NCBI RefSeq assembly: GCF_000025985.1
Contig: NC_003228.3
Location: 62,001 to 126,000 of the forward strand
Direction: 5' to 3'
Length of the DNA: 64,000 nucleotides
Source of the DNA: Bacteroides fragilis NCTC 9343
Lineage (GTDB): Bacteria; Bacteroidota; Bacteroidia; Bacteroidales; Bacteroidaceae
This document shows, in pieces, positions 45,925 to 53,383 of this stretch. How positions within the stretch are numbered: position 1 is the first letter of the stretch; each line of letters begins with the position of its first letter. The position numbers and the translations under genes are program-made. A model generated the notes under the pieces. The model saw nothing but the letters and a program-made list of their open reading frames with translations, did no database searches and was not told the origin of the DNA.

Positions 45925-45960
45925 AAAAAAGACCGAAGCTGTTAGCAACGGTCTTTTTTA
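45925..45960. terminator. Bidirectional terminator downstream of DUF3836
   Basis: AAAAAAGACCG (45925-45935) pairs with CGGTCTTTTTT (45949-45959), with an inner GCT/AGC pair. U-runs on both strands; it most likely ends the minus-strand DUF3836 transcript. Confidence 0.85.
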
Positions 45961-46008
45961 GAGTATTTAATGTGTTAGATCTTTAAGAAAGAGTAAAGTG
46001 TTTGGAGA

Positions 46009-46404
46009 TTATAGATTAGGGTTATCCATTGTAACGGTCATCTCCGGAGCCAGTATAAATTCACTTTTCCGGTTATTCCATTTATAATAGTTTGTGGTAA
46101 TGGTTTTGCCTTCGTACGTATAGCGAACCAGCAAATCGTTCTCCCAATTATTTTTATTGCTGTTCCATTTCATAGTCTGACTTTCAATCATGCGTTTATT
46201 GTCATCGTATTTATAGTTATATTTCATATAATTGGCTAGGGAAGAGCCTTCTTTCTTATAAACGGTTTGTCCTATTAACATGCCGTTTTCTTCTTCGGAG
46301 TTATAAATAAGATTGTTATCATAGTTCCGGGCGGAAACTGCAACGCTGCTTACCAAAAGAACTGCTGACAATGCTACTGTTTTTAAAAATCCTGTTGTTT
46401 TCAT
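46009..46404 (-). CDS. DUF3836 secreted protein
   Basis: A 131-residue protein with signal peptide MKTTGFLKTVALSAVLLVSSVAVSA and a body of YD-like repeats (YMKYNYKYDDNKRMIESQTMKWNSNKNNWEN, RYTYEGKTITTNYYKWNNRKSEF) typical of the DUF3836 family of Bacteroides secreted proteins. The function is unknown; the repeats resemble RHS/YD-type beta strands. Single-gene unit. Confidence 0.85.
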   Translation of the reverse strand: MKTTGFLKTVALSAVLLVSSVAVSARNYDNNLIYNSEEENGMLIGQTVYKKEGSSLANYMKYNYKYDDNKRMIESQTMKWNSNKNNWENDLLVRYTYEGKTITTNYYKWNNRKSEFILAPEMTVTMDNPNL

Positions 46405-46465
46405 GATATCTGTTTTTAAGTCTTTAAATTGTCATATTTCTACCATTTGTTGGCTTTAACGGTGG

Positions 46466-46473
46466 CAAAGTTA
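46466..46473 (-). promoter_or_regulatory. -7 box of the DUF3836 gene
   Basis: The minus strand reads TAACTTTG, matching TAnnTTTG, 61 bases before the ATG. The -33 is not clear. Confidence 0.45.
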
Positions 46474-46571
46474 CATATTAAACGGATATAAATGCATAAA
46501 ATCGAAAGAATTTTATCATATTGTCAGTATTAGGACCTTTGAGTTACTTTCTTTTTGATAAGTATGCTGAC

Positions 46572-46604
46572 AAAAAGATATCCGGCAGATTGTTTGCCGG
46601 ATAT
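46572..46604 (-). terminator. polA terminator
   Basis: ATATCCGGCA (46578-46587) pairs with TGCCGGATAT (46595-46604); on the minus strand the hairpin is followed by CTTTTTG. Confidence 0.88.
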
Positions 46605-46673
46605 TTATATAAACAGTAAGCATTTTTAGATGGATCTTTCATAGCTTTCTGTACGAATGGTTAATGATTGTTA

Positions 46674-49481
46674 TCAATGTGCCTCCAGCCAGTTTGTACC
46701 CCATCCGCAATCTGCTTTTAAGGGAACATGCATACGATAGGCTTTCTCCATTTCCTCAATAACCACTTGCTCTACTATTTCTTTCTCTTTTGCCGGTACA
46801 CTGAAATTCAGCTCATCGTGTACTTGCAAAATCATTTTTGCTTTCAGGCCTTCTGCTTTGAAACGTTCATAAATACGTGCCATAGCAACTTTGATTATGT
46901 CAGCTGCGCTTCCCTGTATCGGAGCATTGATGGCATTTCGCTCTGCGTATCCGCGTACTACGGCATTACGGGAGTTAATATCCGGTAAAAAGCGTTTGCG
47001 ATGGAAAATCGTTTCCACATAACCGTGCTCGCGTGCCACCTGGATACTCTTGTCCATATAGGATTTTACTTGCGGATAGGTTTCAAAATAACCGTCTATC
47101 AGCTCTTTGGCTTCTTTGCGGTCGACATTCATGCGTTCCGCCAGGCCAAATACGGAGATACCGTAGATAATACCGAAATTGGCAGTCTTGGCCTTACGGC
47201 GCATATCGGCGGTAACCTCTTTTATATCTACCTTATAAATCTTGGCAGCTGTAGCCGCATGAATATCATAGCCACTGAGGAAAGCATCGATCATGTTTTT
47301 GTCTTCACTCAGGTGTGCCATTATGCGTAGCTCAATCTGTGAATAGTCGGCGGAGAAGAAACTGCAACCATCATCCGGAATAAAAGCTTTGCGTATCTCT
47401 TTACCGTCTTCGTCCCGGATCGGGATATTCTGCAGGTTAGGGTTACTTGAACTCAATCTTCCTGTTGCGGTAACGGTCTGGTTAAAGGAGGTGTGTATAC
47501 GTCCGGTTTTGGGATTGATCAATTGCGGCAGAGCGTCGATATAAGTACTTAATAGTTTCTTAAGTCCCCGGTATTCCAAAATCTTACCGATAATATCGTG
47601 CTTATTTCGCAAGCTCTCCAATACCTCTTCTGAGGTGACGTACTGTCCGGTTTTTGTTTTTTTAGCTTTCTCTACTATTTTCAATTTATCAAAAAGTATC
47701 TCTCCTACCTGTTTGGGAGATGCAATGTTGAATTCTCCTTCGGCGAGAGTATAAATTTCTTTTTCGATACTTTGCAGTCTCGTAGTGAAGTGTTCCGACG
47801 ATTGTTTCAGAGCCTCCGTATCTAAACGCACTCCGTTGCTCTCGATATTGACAAGAACAGGGACCAGAGGCATTTCGATTTCATAGAATAACTTCTCGGC
47901 ATCATTTTTCTTTAATTCCTGTTCCAGTATATTTTTAAGTTTTAGTGTAACGTCTGCATCTTCGCAGGCGTACAGATAAACTTCTTGAGGGGAGAGGTCG
48001 CGCATATTTTTCTGCCCTTTGCCTTTTGGCCCTATTAACTCTTCAATATGTATGGTTTGATAATGCAGATAGATTTCGGCCAGATAATCCATGTTATGAC
48101 GGAGTTCGGGTTGGAGGACATAATGTGCTACCATGGTATCGAAGAGTTTACCTCGGACTTCAATCCCATAGTTTTGCAGAACGAGCATGTCGTACTTTAT
48201 ATTCTGACCGACCTTGAGTGACTTCTCGTTTTTGAAGACAGGTTCGAACTCCCGAACGATTTTGATTGCCTCTTCCCGTTCGGCAGGTACCGGAACGTAA
48301 AATGCCTGATTTTCGGTAATACTAAAACTCATTCCAACCAATTCTGCATCCATTGGATCCGTTCCGGTGGTTTCCGTATCTAACGCAAGAATTTCGGATG
48401 TAAGTAGTTTTTTAATAATTTCGTTTCTTTTCTCCTCTGTATCAATTAATTGGTAGTCGTAGCTTAATGAATTTAAGCTTTCCAGATTTGATTTTTTTTC
48501 TTCATTCGTATGATCGGGCGTAAATTCTTCAAAGAGATTGCCTTGAACCGGGCCGTTTTCCTGATTAAATAATGTACCGGCGATAGGGGAGGCGGGTGAT
48601 GATTCTTTTTTGAATATCCGTTCCATCAGTGTGCGGAATTCCAGCTCTTCAAATATTTTACGCAACGTGTCCTCATCTGCTTGTTCCCGGACGAGTGAGT
48701 TCATATCGAGCCGGATAGGTACATCCACTTTGATTGTTGCCAGGAATTTGGAGAAAATAATCATTTCCCGATTCGTCTCGACTTTTGTCTTCAGTGCTCC
48801 TTTCAACTGATCGGTATGTTCAAGCAGATTTTCTATACTCCCAAACTCGGCAATTAATTTTTGGGCAGTTTTTTCTCCCACACCCGGACACCCCGGAATA
48901 TTATCGGAAGAGTCGCCCATCAGTCCGAGCATATCTATCACTTGTGCCGGTGATTGAATATCGAATTTAGCTTTTACTTGTTCTACCCCCATAACTTCAA
49001 ATTCTTTGTCTCCATATTTGGGGCGATACATAAATACATGATCCGTTACCAACTGACCATAGTCCTTGTCAGGAGTCATCATATAAGTAGTGATACCCTG
49101 ATTGCCGGCTTCTGTTGCCAGAGTTCCGATTACATCGTCCGCTTCATATCCCGCTACCTCCAGGATGGGGATTCGGTAAGCCTTGATAATATCTTTTATA
49201 ATAGGTACCGAAAGACGGATTGCTTCCGGAGTTTCTTCTCGTTGAGCTTTGTACTGTTCAAAAGCTTCGTGGCGGAATGTGGGTCCCGGTGGATCGAATG
49301 CAACTCCAATGTGGGTGGGGTTCTCTTTCTTCAGCACCTCTTCCAGGGTGTTGACGAATCCCAGTATGGCTGAAGTATTAAAACCCTTGGAATTAATGCG
49401 GGGATTTTTAATGAACGCATAGTACGCCCGATAGATAAGAGCATAAGCATCCAAGAGGAATAGTTTGCTGTTTTGATTCAT
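46674..49481 (-). CDS. polA: DNA polymerase I
   Basis: Repair and Okazaki-fragment polymerase of 935 residues. Domains in order: 5'-3' exonuclease (LFLLDAYALIYRAYYAF, GYEADDVIGTLA, DKDYGQLVT, GDSSDNIPGCPGVGEKTA), an apparently active 3'-5' proofreading exonuclease (ALDTETTGTDPMDAELVG), and the polymerase with SADYSQIELRIMAHLS, RRKAKTANFGIIYG and QVHDEL. The frame is open to 49622, but that extension would cover the ispB promoter region; the ATG at 49481 gives the conserved N-terminus MNQNSKLFLLDAY. Confidence 0.97.
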   Translation of the reverse strand: MNQNSKLFLLDAYALIYRAYYAFIKNPRINSKGFNTSAILGFVNTLEEVLKKENPTHIGVAFDPPGPTFRHEAFEQYKAQREETPEAIRLSVPIIKDIIKAYRIPILEVAGYEADDVIGTLATEAGNQGITTYMMTPDKDYGQLVTDHVFMYRPKYGDKEFEVMGVEQVKAKFDIQSPAQVIDMLGLMGDSSDNIPGCPGVGEKTAQKLIAEFGSIENLLEHTDQLKGALKTKVETNREMIIFSKFLATIKVDVPIRLDMNSLVREQADEDTLRKIFEELEFRTLMERIFKKESSPASPIAGTLFNQENGPVQGNLFEEFTPDHTNEEKKSNLESLNSLSYDYQLIDTEEKRNEIIKKLLTSEILALDTETTGTDPMDAELVGMSFSITENQAFYVPVPAEREEAIKIVREFEPVFKNEKSLKVGQNIKYDMLVLQNYGIEVRGKLFDTMVAHYVLQPELRHNMDYLAEIYLHYQTIHIEELIGPKGKGQKNMRDLSPQEVYLYACEDADVTLKLKNILEQELKKNDAEKLFYEIEMPLVPVLVNIESNGVRLDTEALKQSSEHFTTRLQSIEKEIYTLAEGEFNIASPKQVGEILFDKLKIVEKAKKTKTGQYVTSEEVLESLRNKHDIIGKILEYRGLKKLLSTYIDALPQLINPKTGRIHTSFNQTVTATGRLSSSNPNLQNIPIRDEDGKEIRKAFIPDDGCSFFSADYSQIELRIMAHLSEDKNMIDAFLSGYDIHAATAAKIYKVDIKEVTADMRRKAKTANFGIIYGISVFGLAERMNVDRKEAKELIDGYFETYPQVKSYMDKSIQVAREHGYVETIFHRKRFLPDINSRNAVVRGYAERNAINAPIQGSAADIIKVAMARIYERFKAEGLKAKMILQVHDELNFSVPAKEKEIVEQVVIEEMEKAYRMHVPLKADCGWGTNWLEAH

Positions 49482-49540
49482 ATTTTTCAGTTTTTTCATG
49501 GTAAAAGTACAAAAAAATACCGTATTAACCGTTTTATTAT

Positions 49541-49548
49541 TACTTTTG
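49541..49548 (+). promoter_or_regulatory. -7 box of ispB
   Basis: TACTTTTG, 19 bases before the ATG at 49567, in the short divergent interval between polA and ispB. Confidence 0.5.
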
Positions 49549-49566
49549 TGCTCAAATAGTGTGTGC

Positions 49567-50541
49567 ATGGATAGCTTATCTTTAATAAAGTCCCCGATTA
49601 CTACGGAGCTGGAAGATTTCAAAAATCTATTTGATAGTTCTCTGTCCAGTTCAAATCTTTTGCTTAATAATGTGATTGCTCACATCCGGCAGAGGAATGG
49701 TAAGATGATGCGCCCTATCCTTGTGTTGCTTGTAGCAAAGCTTTACGGAGAAATAAAGCCTGAGACATTACATGCGGCAGTATCCCTTGAACTTCTTCAT
49801 ACGGCAAGTCTGGTGCACGACGATGTGGTAGACGAAAGTACAGAACGTCGCGGACAGTTATCAGTGAATGCTATTTTTAATAATAAAGTAGCAGTGCTGG
49901 TAGGCGATTTTCTTTTGGCAACAAGTCTGGTGCATGCCGAACGTACTCGTAATCATGATATAATCGGTGTGGTAGCGTGTTTGGGACAAGATTTGGCAGA
50001 AGGGGAGATACTTCAACTCTCTAATGTCAGTAACCGGGAATACTCTGAAACTATTTACTTCGATGTGATCCGTAAGAAGACGGCTGCCCTTTTTGCCGCA
50101 TGTACTAAAGCTGCTGCTCTTTCAGTAGAAGTTACCGATGAAAAGGCTGAATTTGCACGTCTTTTTGGTGAGAACATCGGAATTTGCTTTCAGATTAAAG
50201 ACGATATATTCGATTATTTTGAGAGTAAGGAGATTGGAAAACCGACCGGAAATGATATGCTGGAAGGTAAGCTTACTCTACCTGCTTTATATGTACTGAA
50301 TACCACGACTGATGCGTGGGCTCAGGAAATGGCCCTTAGGGTAAAAGCCGGTACGGCTACAGTAGACGAAATCACCCGTTTAATTGAGTTTATCAAGCAA
50401 AACGGGGGAATAGAATATGCTGTGAAAGTGATGTATGAATACAAAGAGCGTGCTCTTGACCTATTGCGCACTTTGCCGGATTCGGCAGTAAAAACCTCCT
50501 TGATTACCTACTTGGATTATGTGGTCGATCGTGATAAATAA
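49567..50541 (+). CDS. ispB: Polyprenyl synthetase (octaprenyl/heptaprenyl diphosphate synthase type)
   Basis: A 324-residue trans-isoprenyl diphosphate synthase making the long side chain of menaquinone. First Asp-rich motif LVHDDVVDES, second FQIKDDIFDYFES, plus GKMMRPILVLL and KKTAALFAACTKAA. The frame is open to 49498 but a start at ATG 49567 (MDSLSLIKSPITTELEDF) matches the family and lies downstream of the -7 box. The product chain length cannot be told by eye. It is convergent with the DUF1266 gene. Confidence 0.93.
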   Translation: MDSLSLIKSPITTELEDFKNLFDSSLSSSNLLLNNVIAHIRQRNGKMMRPILVLLVAKLYGEIKPETLHAAVSLELLHTASLVHDDVVDESTERRGQLSVNAIFNNKVAVLVGDFLLATSLVHAERTRNHDIIGVVACLGQDLAEGEILQLSNVSNREYSETIYFDVIRKKTAALFAACTKAAALSVEVTDEKAEFARLFGENIGICFQIKDDIFDYFESKEIGKPTGNDMLEGKLTLPALYVLNTTTDAWAQEMALRVKAGTATVDEITRLIEFIKQNGGIEYAVKVMYEYKERALDLLRTLPDSAVKTSLITYLDYVVDRDK

Positions 50542-50554
50542 GTTTCTTATTTAT
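50534..50554. terminator. Possible AT-rich bidirectional terminator
   Basis: ATAAATAAG (50534-50542) pairs with CTTATTTAT (50546-50554), three-base loop. It overlaps the ispB stop codon and the end of the convergent DUF1266 gene. All-AT stem, so weak. Confidence 0.35.
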
Positions 50555-51258
50555 TTCAGTGTTCTCTTTTTCCATGGACTGTTTGGGTTCTCTGTGGCCT
50601 GACGGTAAAGACGGATGTATAGTTCCTGCTTCCTTTTTTCAGTAGCTTCCATTGCCTGTCCTAATAAGAAACTTTTTCCTACCTCAGTCCAATCATTAAA
50701 AGCTTGTATGCATTGTTGTCCGGCCGAGCAAATATAGTTCCATGCAAGGCTTTCATCTATAAATCCCGCATCATAAGCTATGCGTGTCAGGCATACCATT
50801 CTTCCCATATCCCATGCAAGTACCCCTCTTTTTAGCTCCTCTTCTCCTATTTTGAAGGTTTGATCGGCTTTTATACAAGTGATGAAATGGTGCAGATTAT
50901 TGCATTTGCGGATGAAAAGTTCTATGCCGAAAAAACGTTCGCGTATCTTTTCTTCCAGTTCTTTCGGATCATATTCGGCCACTAAAAAGGGTAGGAGAAT
51001 GCTGAATGAAATGCGGTCGCCTTCATCATGCAGGAAATGAATCATTTCAATAACAGCCGTTTCATTTTTGATTCCGGGGTTTCTTAAAAGAAGTTTGGAT
51101 AGGGTTTCTTTGCTTGCTCCGGTTGTCAGGCTGTCTACGTAGAAGTCTTCCTGTAAACTGGGAATCAGGCTGATTAGTAGATCCGTTTCTTTTGTGCTCT
51201 CTAAATTCTCCCTTTGTTGGTTCCGGTTGAATGGTTGAAATAATGCTTGTTCTGCCAT
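50551..51258 (-). CDS. DUF1266 domain protein
   Basis: A 235-residue cytoplasmic protein. The C-terminal half has the DUF1266 pattern: GVLAWDMGRMVCLTRIAYDAGFIDESLAWNYI, then FNDWTEVGKSFLLGQAM. No enzymatic motif is known for the family. The gene is preceded by an unusual structured leader (51267-51525) whose last element, AACAAGAGTAT, includes the first two bases of the start codon and can pair with an upstream ATACTCTTGTT. That makes leader-based control likely. Confidence 0.82.
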   Translation of the reverse strand: MAEQALFQPFNRNQQRENLESTKETDLLISLIPSLQEDFYVDSLTTGASKETLSKLLLRNPGIKNETAVIEMIHFLHDEGDRISFSILLPFLVAEYDPKELEEKIRERFFGIELFIRKCNNLHHFITCIKADQTFKIGEEELKRGVLAWDMGRMVCLTRIAYDAGFIDESLAWNYICSAGQQCIQAFNDWTEVGKSFLLGQAMEATEKRKQELYIRLYRQATENPNSPWKKRTLK

Positions 51259-51525
51259 ACTCTTGTTTATTTTAATTCTTTGTTAACCGAAAAGCGTGAG
51301 AACTGTTGCTCTGTATCTTTCCTGGGGCTTCGGCAAGCCGTTATGATGATACAAGCAACAGTCTCACGCTCCATTCGATATATAACAAGAGTATATACGT
51401 GAAGGTGCGTGAGACCCGTTTGCTTATTACCTTTCATAACATGAATTTTGCCGAATTCCAGGAAAAAGATAATAATTGAAACGTTCTCTAATACAATGAA
51501 TTAGCCTATTCTCTGTGGGCTAATA
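51257..51525 (-). promoter_or_regulatory. Structured 5' leader with mutually exclusive hairpins
   Basis: In minus-strand sense: a 5' hairpin ATTAGCC/GGCTAAT (51521-51497 region); segment A GTCTCACGC (51415-51407); segment B AGCGTGAGACTGTTGCT (51370-51354); segment C AGCAACAGTTCTCACGCT (51310-51293) followed by TTTTC. B pairs with C over 16 bp with one bulge (terminator-like) or with A over 9 bp (antiterminator-like). Between B and C lie GTATC/GATAC and GGCTT/AAGCC pairs. A further 11-bp pairing links 51384-51394 with 51257-51267 at the start codon. The trigger is unknown. Confidence 0.6.
51267..51437 (-). CDS. Possible 56-codon leader ORF inside the structured leader of DUF1266
   Basis: On the minus strand an ATG at 51437 opens a frame of 56 codons (beginning MKGNKQTGLTHLHVYTL, ending RFSVNKELK) that stops at 51267-51269, nine bases before the DUF1266 ATG. 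It spans both hairpin arms of the leader, so translation would disrupt them. It may be a real leader peptide, or simply an open frame through a conserved RNA. No signal or family is visible. Confidence 0.35.
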   Translation of the reverse strand: MKGNKQTGLTHLHVYTLVIYRMERETVACIIITACRSPRKDTEQQFSRFSVNKELK

Positions 51526-51531
51526 TCTGCG

Positions 51532-51539
51532 CAAAGATA
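51532..51539 (-). promoter_or_regulatory. -7 box of the DUF1266 leader
   Basis: The minus strand reads TATCTTTG. Transcription would start near 51525, leaving a leader of about 267 bases before the DUF1266 ATG. Confidence 0.5.
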
Positions 51540-51585
51540 GAAAAATCTTCTGACTTCTCTGTAGCTAACTTTAGTTTTTCTTAAA

Positions 51586-51630
51586 TAAAAATACCGTGTC
51601 ACCCCACATGAATAAAGAGGACGACACGGC
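51586..51630 (-). terminator. Terminator of the mnmG-deoC run
   Basis: On the minus strand CCGTGTC (51629-51623) pairs with GACACGG (51600-51594), followed by TATTTTTATTT. The loop is about 22 bases. Confidence 0.7.
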
Positions 51631-51658
51631 ATGACATATTTGATTGCTAATGTAGCCT

Positions 51659-52561
51659 TTAGAAAAATTTCAGCTCTTCACCTTTAATTTCAGATAAAAG
51701 AAGATTAGCCAAACGGCTGGTTCCTAAGCGAAACAGCTCGTTGCTGAGCCATTCTTTACCCAATACTTCTTTTACGATGGTATAATAAATCAATGCATCG
51801 TTTACGGTATTGATGCCGCCTGCAGGTTTGAAACCGACTTTGTTTCCTGTCTGTTCGTAGTACTCTTTGATAGCTTGGCACATTACATAAGCTGCTTCCG
51901 GGGTTGCTGCCGGTTGCTGTTTTCCGGTGGATGTTTTGATGAAATCGGCTCCGGAATACATGGATAGGATAGAGGCTTTTTTAATGTTAGAGGCAGTCTT
52001 TAAAGCGCCTGTTTCGAGGATTACTTTCAGATGGTGTTCTTTGCAAGTCTCTTTTAATTCCATGATTTCTTCACACATCGTTTCGTAGTCGCCACTCAGA
52101 AATGCCCCTACGGGAATTACGATATCTATTTCATCGGCTCCGTCAGCCAATGCCATAGCTGTTTCTGCTATCTTTACTTCGGTAAATGTCTGAGAAGAGG
52201 GAAAGCCTCCTGATACACAGGCAATGTTTATACCTTCTACCTCAAGTGTGTCTTTTACTACTTGTGCAAAATTCGGATATACACAGATAGCTGCAACGTT
52301 CTTCAGGTCAGGGAATTCATCATCAAACCGATTTACTTTTTCAGTGAATCTCATGACACTTTCATCACTGTCTGTTGTATTGAGAGTGGTCAGGTCAATA
52401 CAGTTGAAAAGGAATTTCTTCACTTCTTCCGTATTGTTTTCGGGAACCTTTTTCTCGATTAATGCAGCAACCTGAACCTGTACATCAGCATCATTCAGTT
52501 GCGTGTCATACTTGGCCAATGCCGTCAGGTACTTGTCTTGAGGGGTATCATTCATTTCCAT
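51659..52561 (-). CDS. deoC: Deoxyribose-phosphate aldolase
   Basis: Splits 2-deoxyribose 5-phosphate into acetaldehyde and glyceraldehyde 3-phosphate. The 300-residue TIM-barrel protein has AICVYPNFAQVV, EIDIVIPVGAFLSGDYE, the Lys in HLKVILETGAL and the Schiff-base Lys in ADFIKTSTGK, then GFKPAGGIN. An in-frame GTG lies two codons upstream. Its start overlaps the end of the MazG-like gene, so it is translationally coupled. Confidence 0.95.
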   Translation of the reverse strand: MEMNDTPQDKYLTALAKYDTQLNDADVQVQVAALIEKKVPENNTEEVKKFLFNCIDLTTLNTTDSDESVMRFTEKVNRFDDEFPDLKNVAAICVYPNFAQVVKDTLEVEGINIACVSGGFPSSQTFTEVKIAETAMALADGADEIDIVIPVGAFLSGDYETMCEEIMELKETCKEHHLKVILETGALKTASNIKKASILSMYSGADFIKTSTGKQQPAATPEAAYVMCQAIKEYYEQTGNKVGFKPAGGINTVNDALIYYTIVKEVLGKEWLSNELFRLGTSRLANLLLSEIKGEELKFF

Positions 52562-52886
52562 GTTCACTCAGTTTTGGATTATTGATATGTCTTTTGTTGT
52601 CTCTTTGGGTTTTCTTTTCCAGATTTCGTGCAAATGCTTCTGTGAGGTTTACCCCGGTCTGGTTTGCGATGCAAAGGAGTACCCAGAGTACGTCCGTTAT
52701 CTCGTCGCTGATATCGTCTTTTTCACCTTCCTTGAAAGATTGGTCTCCATATTTACGGGCCATGATACGTGCCAGTTCGCCTACTTCTTCGGTGAGAACT
52801 GCCATGTTGGTCAATTCGCTGAAATAACGTACACCGTATTTGTGTATCCATTCATCAACGGCTTTCTGTGCTTCTTCTAATGTCAT
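52548..52886 (-). CDS. MazG-like nucleotide pyrophosphohydrolase
   Basis: A 112-residue all-alpha NTP pyrophosphohydrolase: MTLEEAQKAVDEWI, then the metal-binding EVGELARIMARKYGDQ (ExxE) and DDISDEITDVLWVLLCIANQ (ExxD). It probably hydrolyses damaged or excess nucleoside triphosphates. The frame is open to 52997 but the ATG at 52886 overlaps the dtd stop (TAATG), the expected coupled arrangement. Confidence 0.88.
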   Translation of the reverse strand: MTLEEAQKAVDEWIHKYGVRYFSELTNMAVLTEEVGELARIMARKYGDQSFKEGEKDDISDEITDVLWVLLCIANQTGVNLTEAFARNLEKKTQRDNKRHINNPKLSEHGNE

Positions 52887-53338
52887 TATTCCTTGTTTTT
52901 GGTATCGATGCAAATAGTTACAGGTCCGTCGTTCAATAACTCTACTTTCATGTCGGCTCCGAATTCTCCTGTTTTCACTTCTTTCCCTAATGCACAACTC
53001 AAATCATTGCAGAATTGTTCGTAAAGTGGGATTGAAATTTCCGGTTTAGCAGCCTTTATGTAGGATGGACGATTTCCTTTTTTAGTAGACGCATGTAGTG
53101 TGAATTGACTAATAACCAATATGTTACCTTCGTCTTCAAGGATTGATTTATTCATAACTCCGTTTTCGTCGTCAAAAATACGGAGATTTACGATTTTCTT
53201 GCATAACCAATCGATATCCTCCCAGCTGTCCGTCTCTTCGATGCCTACCAGGATCATCATTCCTTTCTGAATAGCCGATTTGCAGTGCCCGTCAATCGTG
53301 ACTGATGCGTGGCTGACGCGTTGTATAACTACTCTCAT
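52886..53338 (-). CDS. dtd: D-aminoacyl-tRNA deacylase
   Basis: Removes D-amino acids (and glycine from tRNA-Ala) from mischarged tRNAs. The 150-residue protein has MRVVIQRVSHASVTIDG, the motif ISQFTLHAST (SQxT) and the C-terminal NDGPVTICIDT (GPxT cis-proline motif). Standard length. It lies between uvrC and the mazG-like gene in one operon. Confidence 0.95.
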   Translation of the reverse strand: MRVVIQRVSHASVTIDGHCKSAIQKGMMILVGIEETDSWEDIDWLCKKIVNLRIFDDENGVMNKSILEDEGNILVISQFTLHASTKKGNRPSYIKAAKPEISIPLYEQFCNDLSCALGKEVKTGEFGADMKVELLNDGPVTICIDTKNKE

Positions 53339-53383
53339 TCGAATTATATTGCTTAATCTTTGTTATTGCAAAGATAGCTATTT

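Noticed and set aside
49482..49622. A 47-residue N-terminal extension of DNA polymerase I
   Set aside because: It would overlap the divergent ispB promoter and lacks the conserved N-terminus; the ATG at 49481 fits homologs.
51257..51525. Reading the DUF1266 leader as 6S RNA, SRP RNA or tmRNA
   Set aside because: None of the hallmark sequences of those RNAs is present, and the element lies in direct sense orientation just before a gene.
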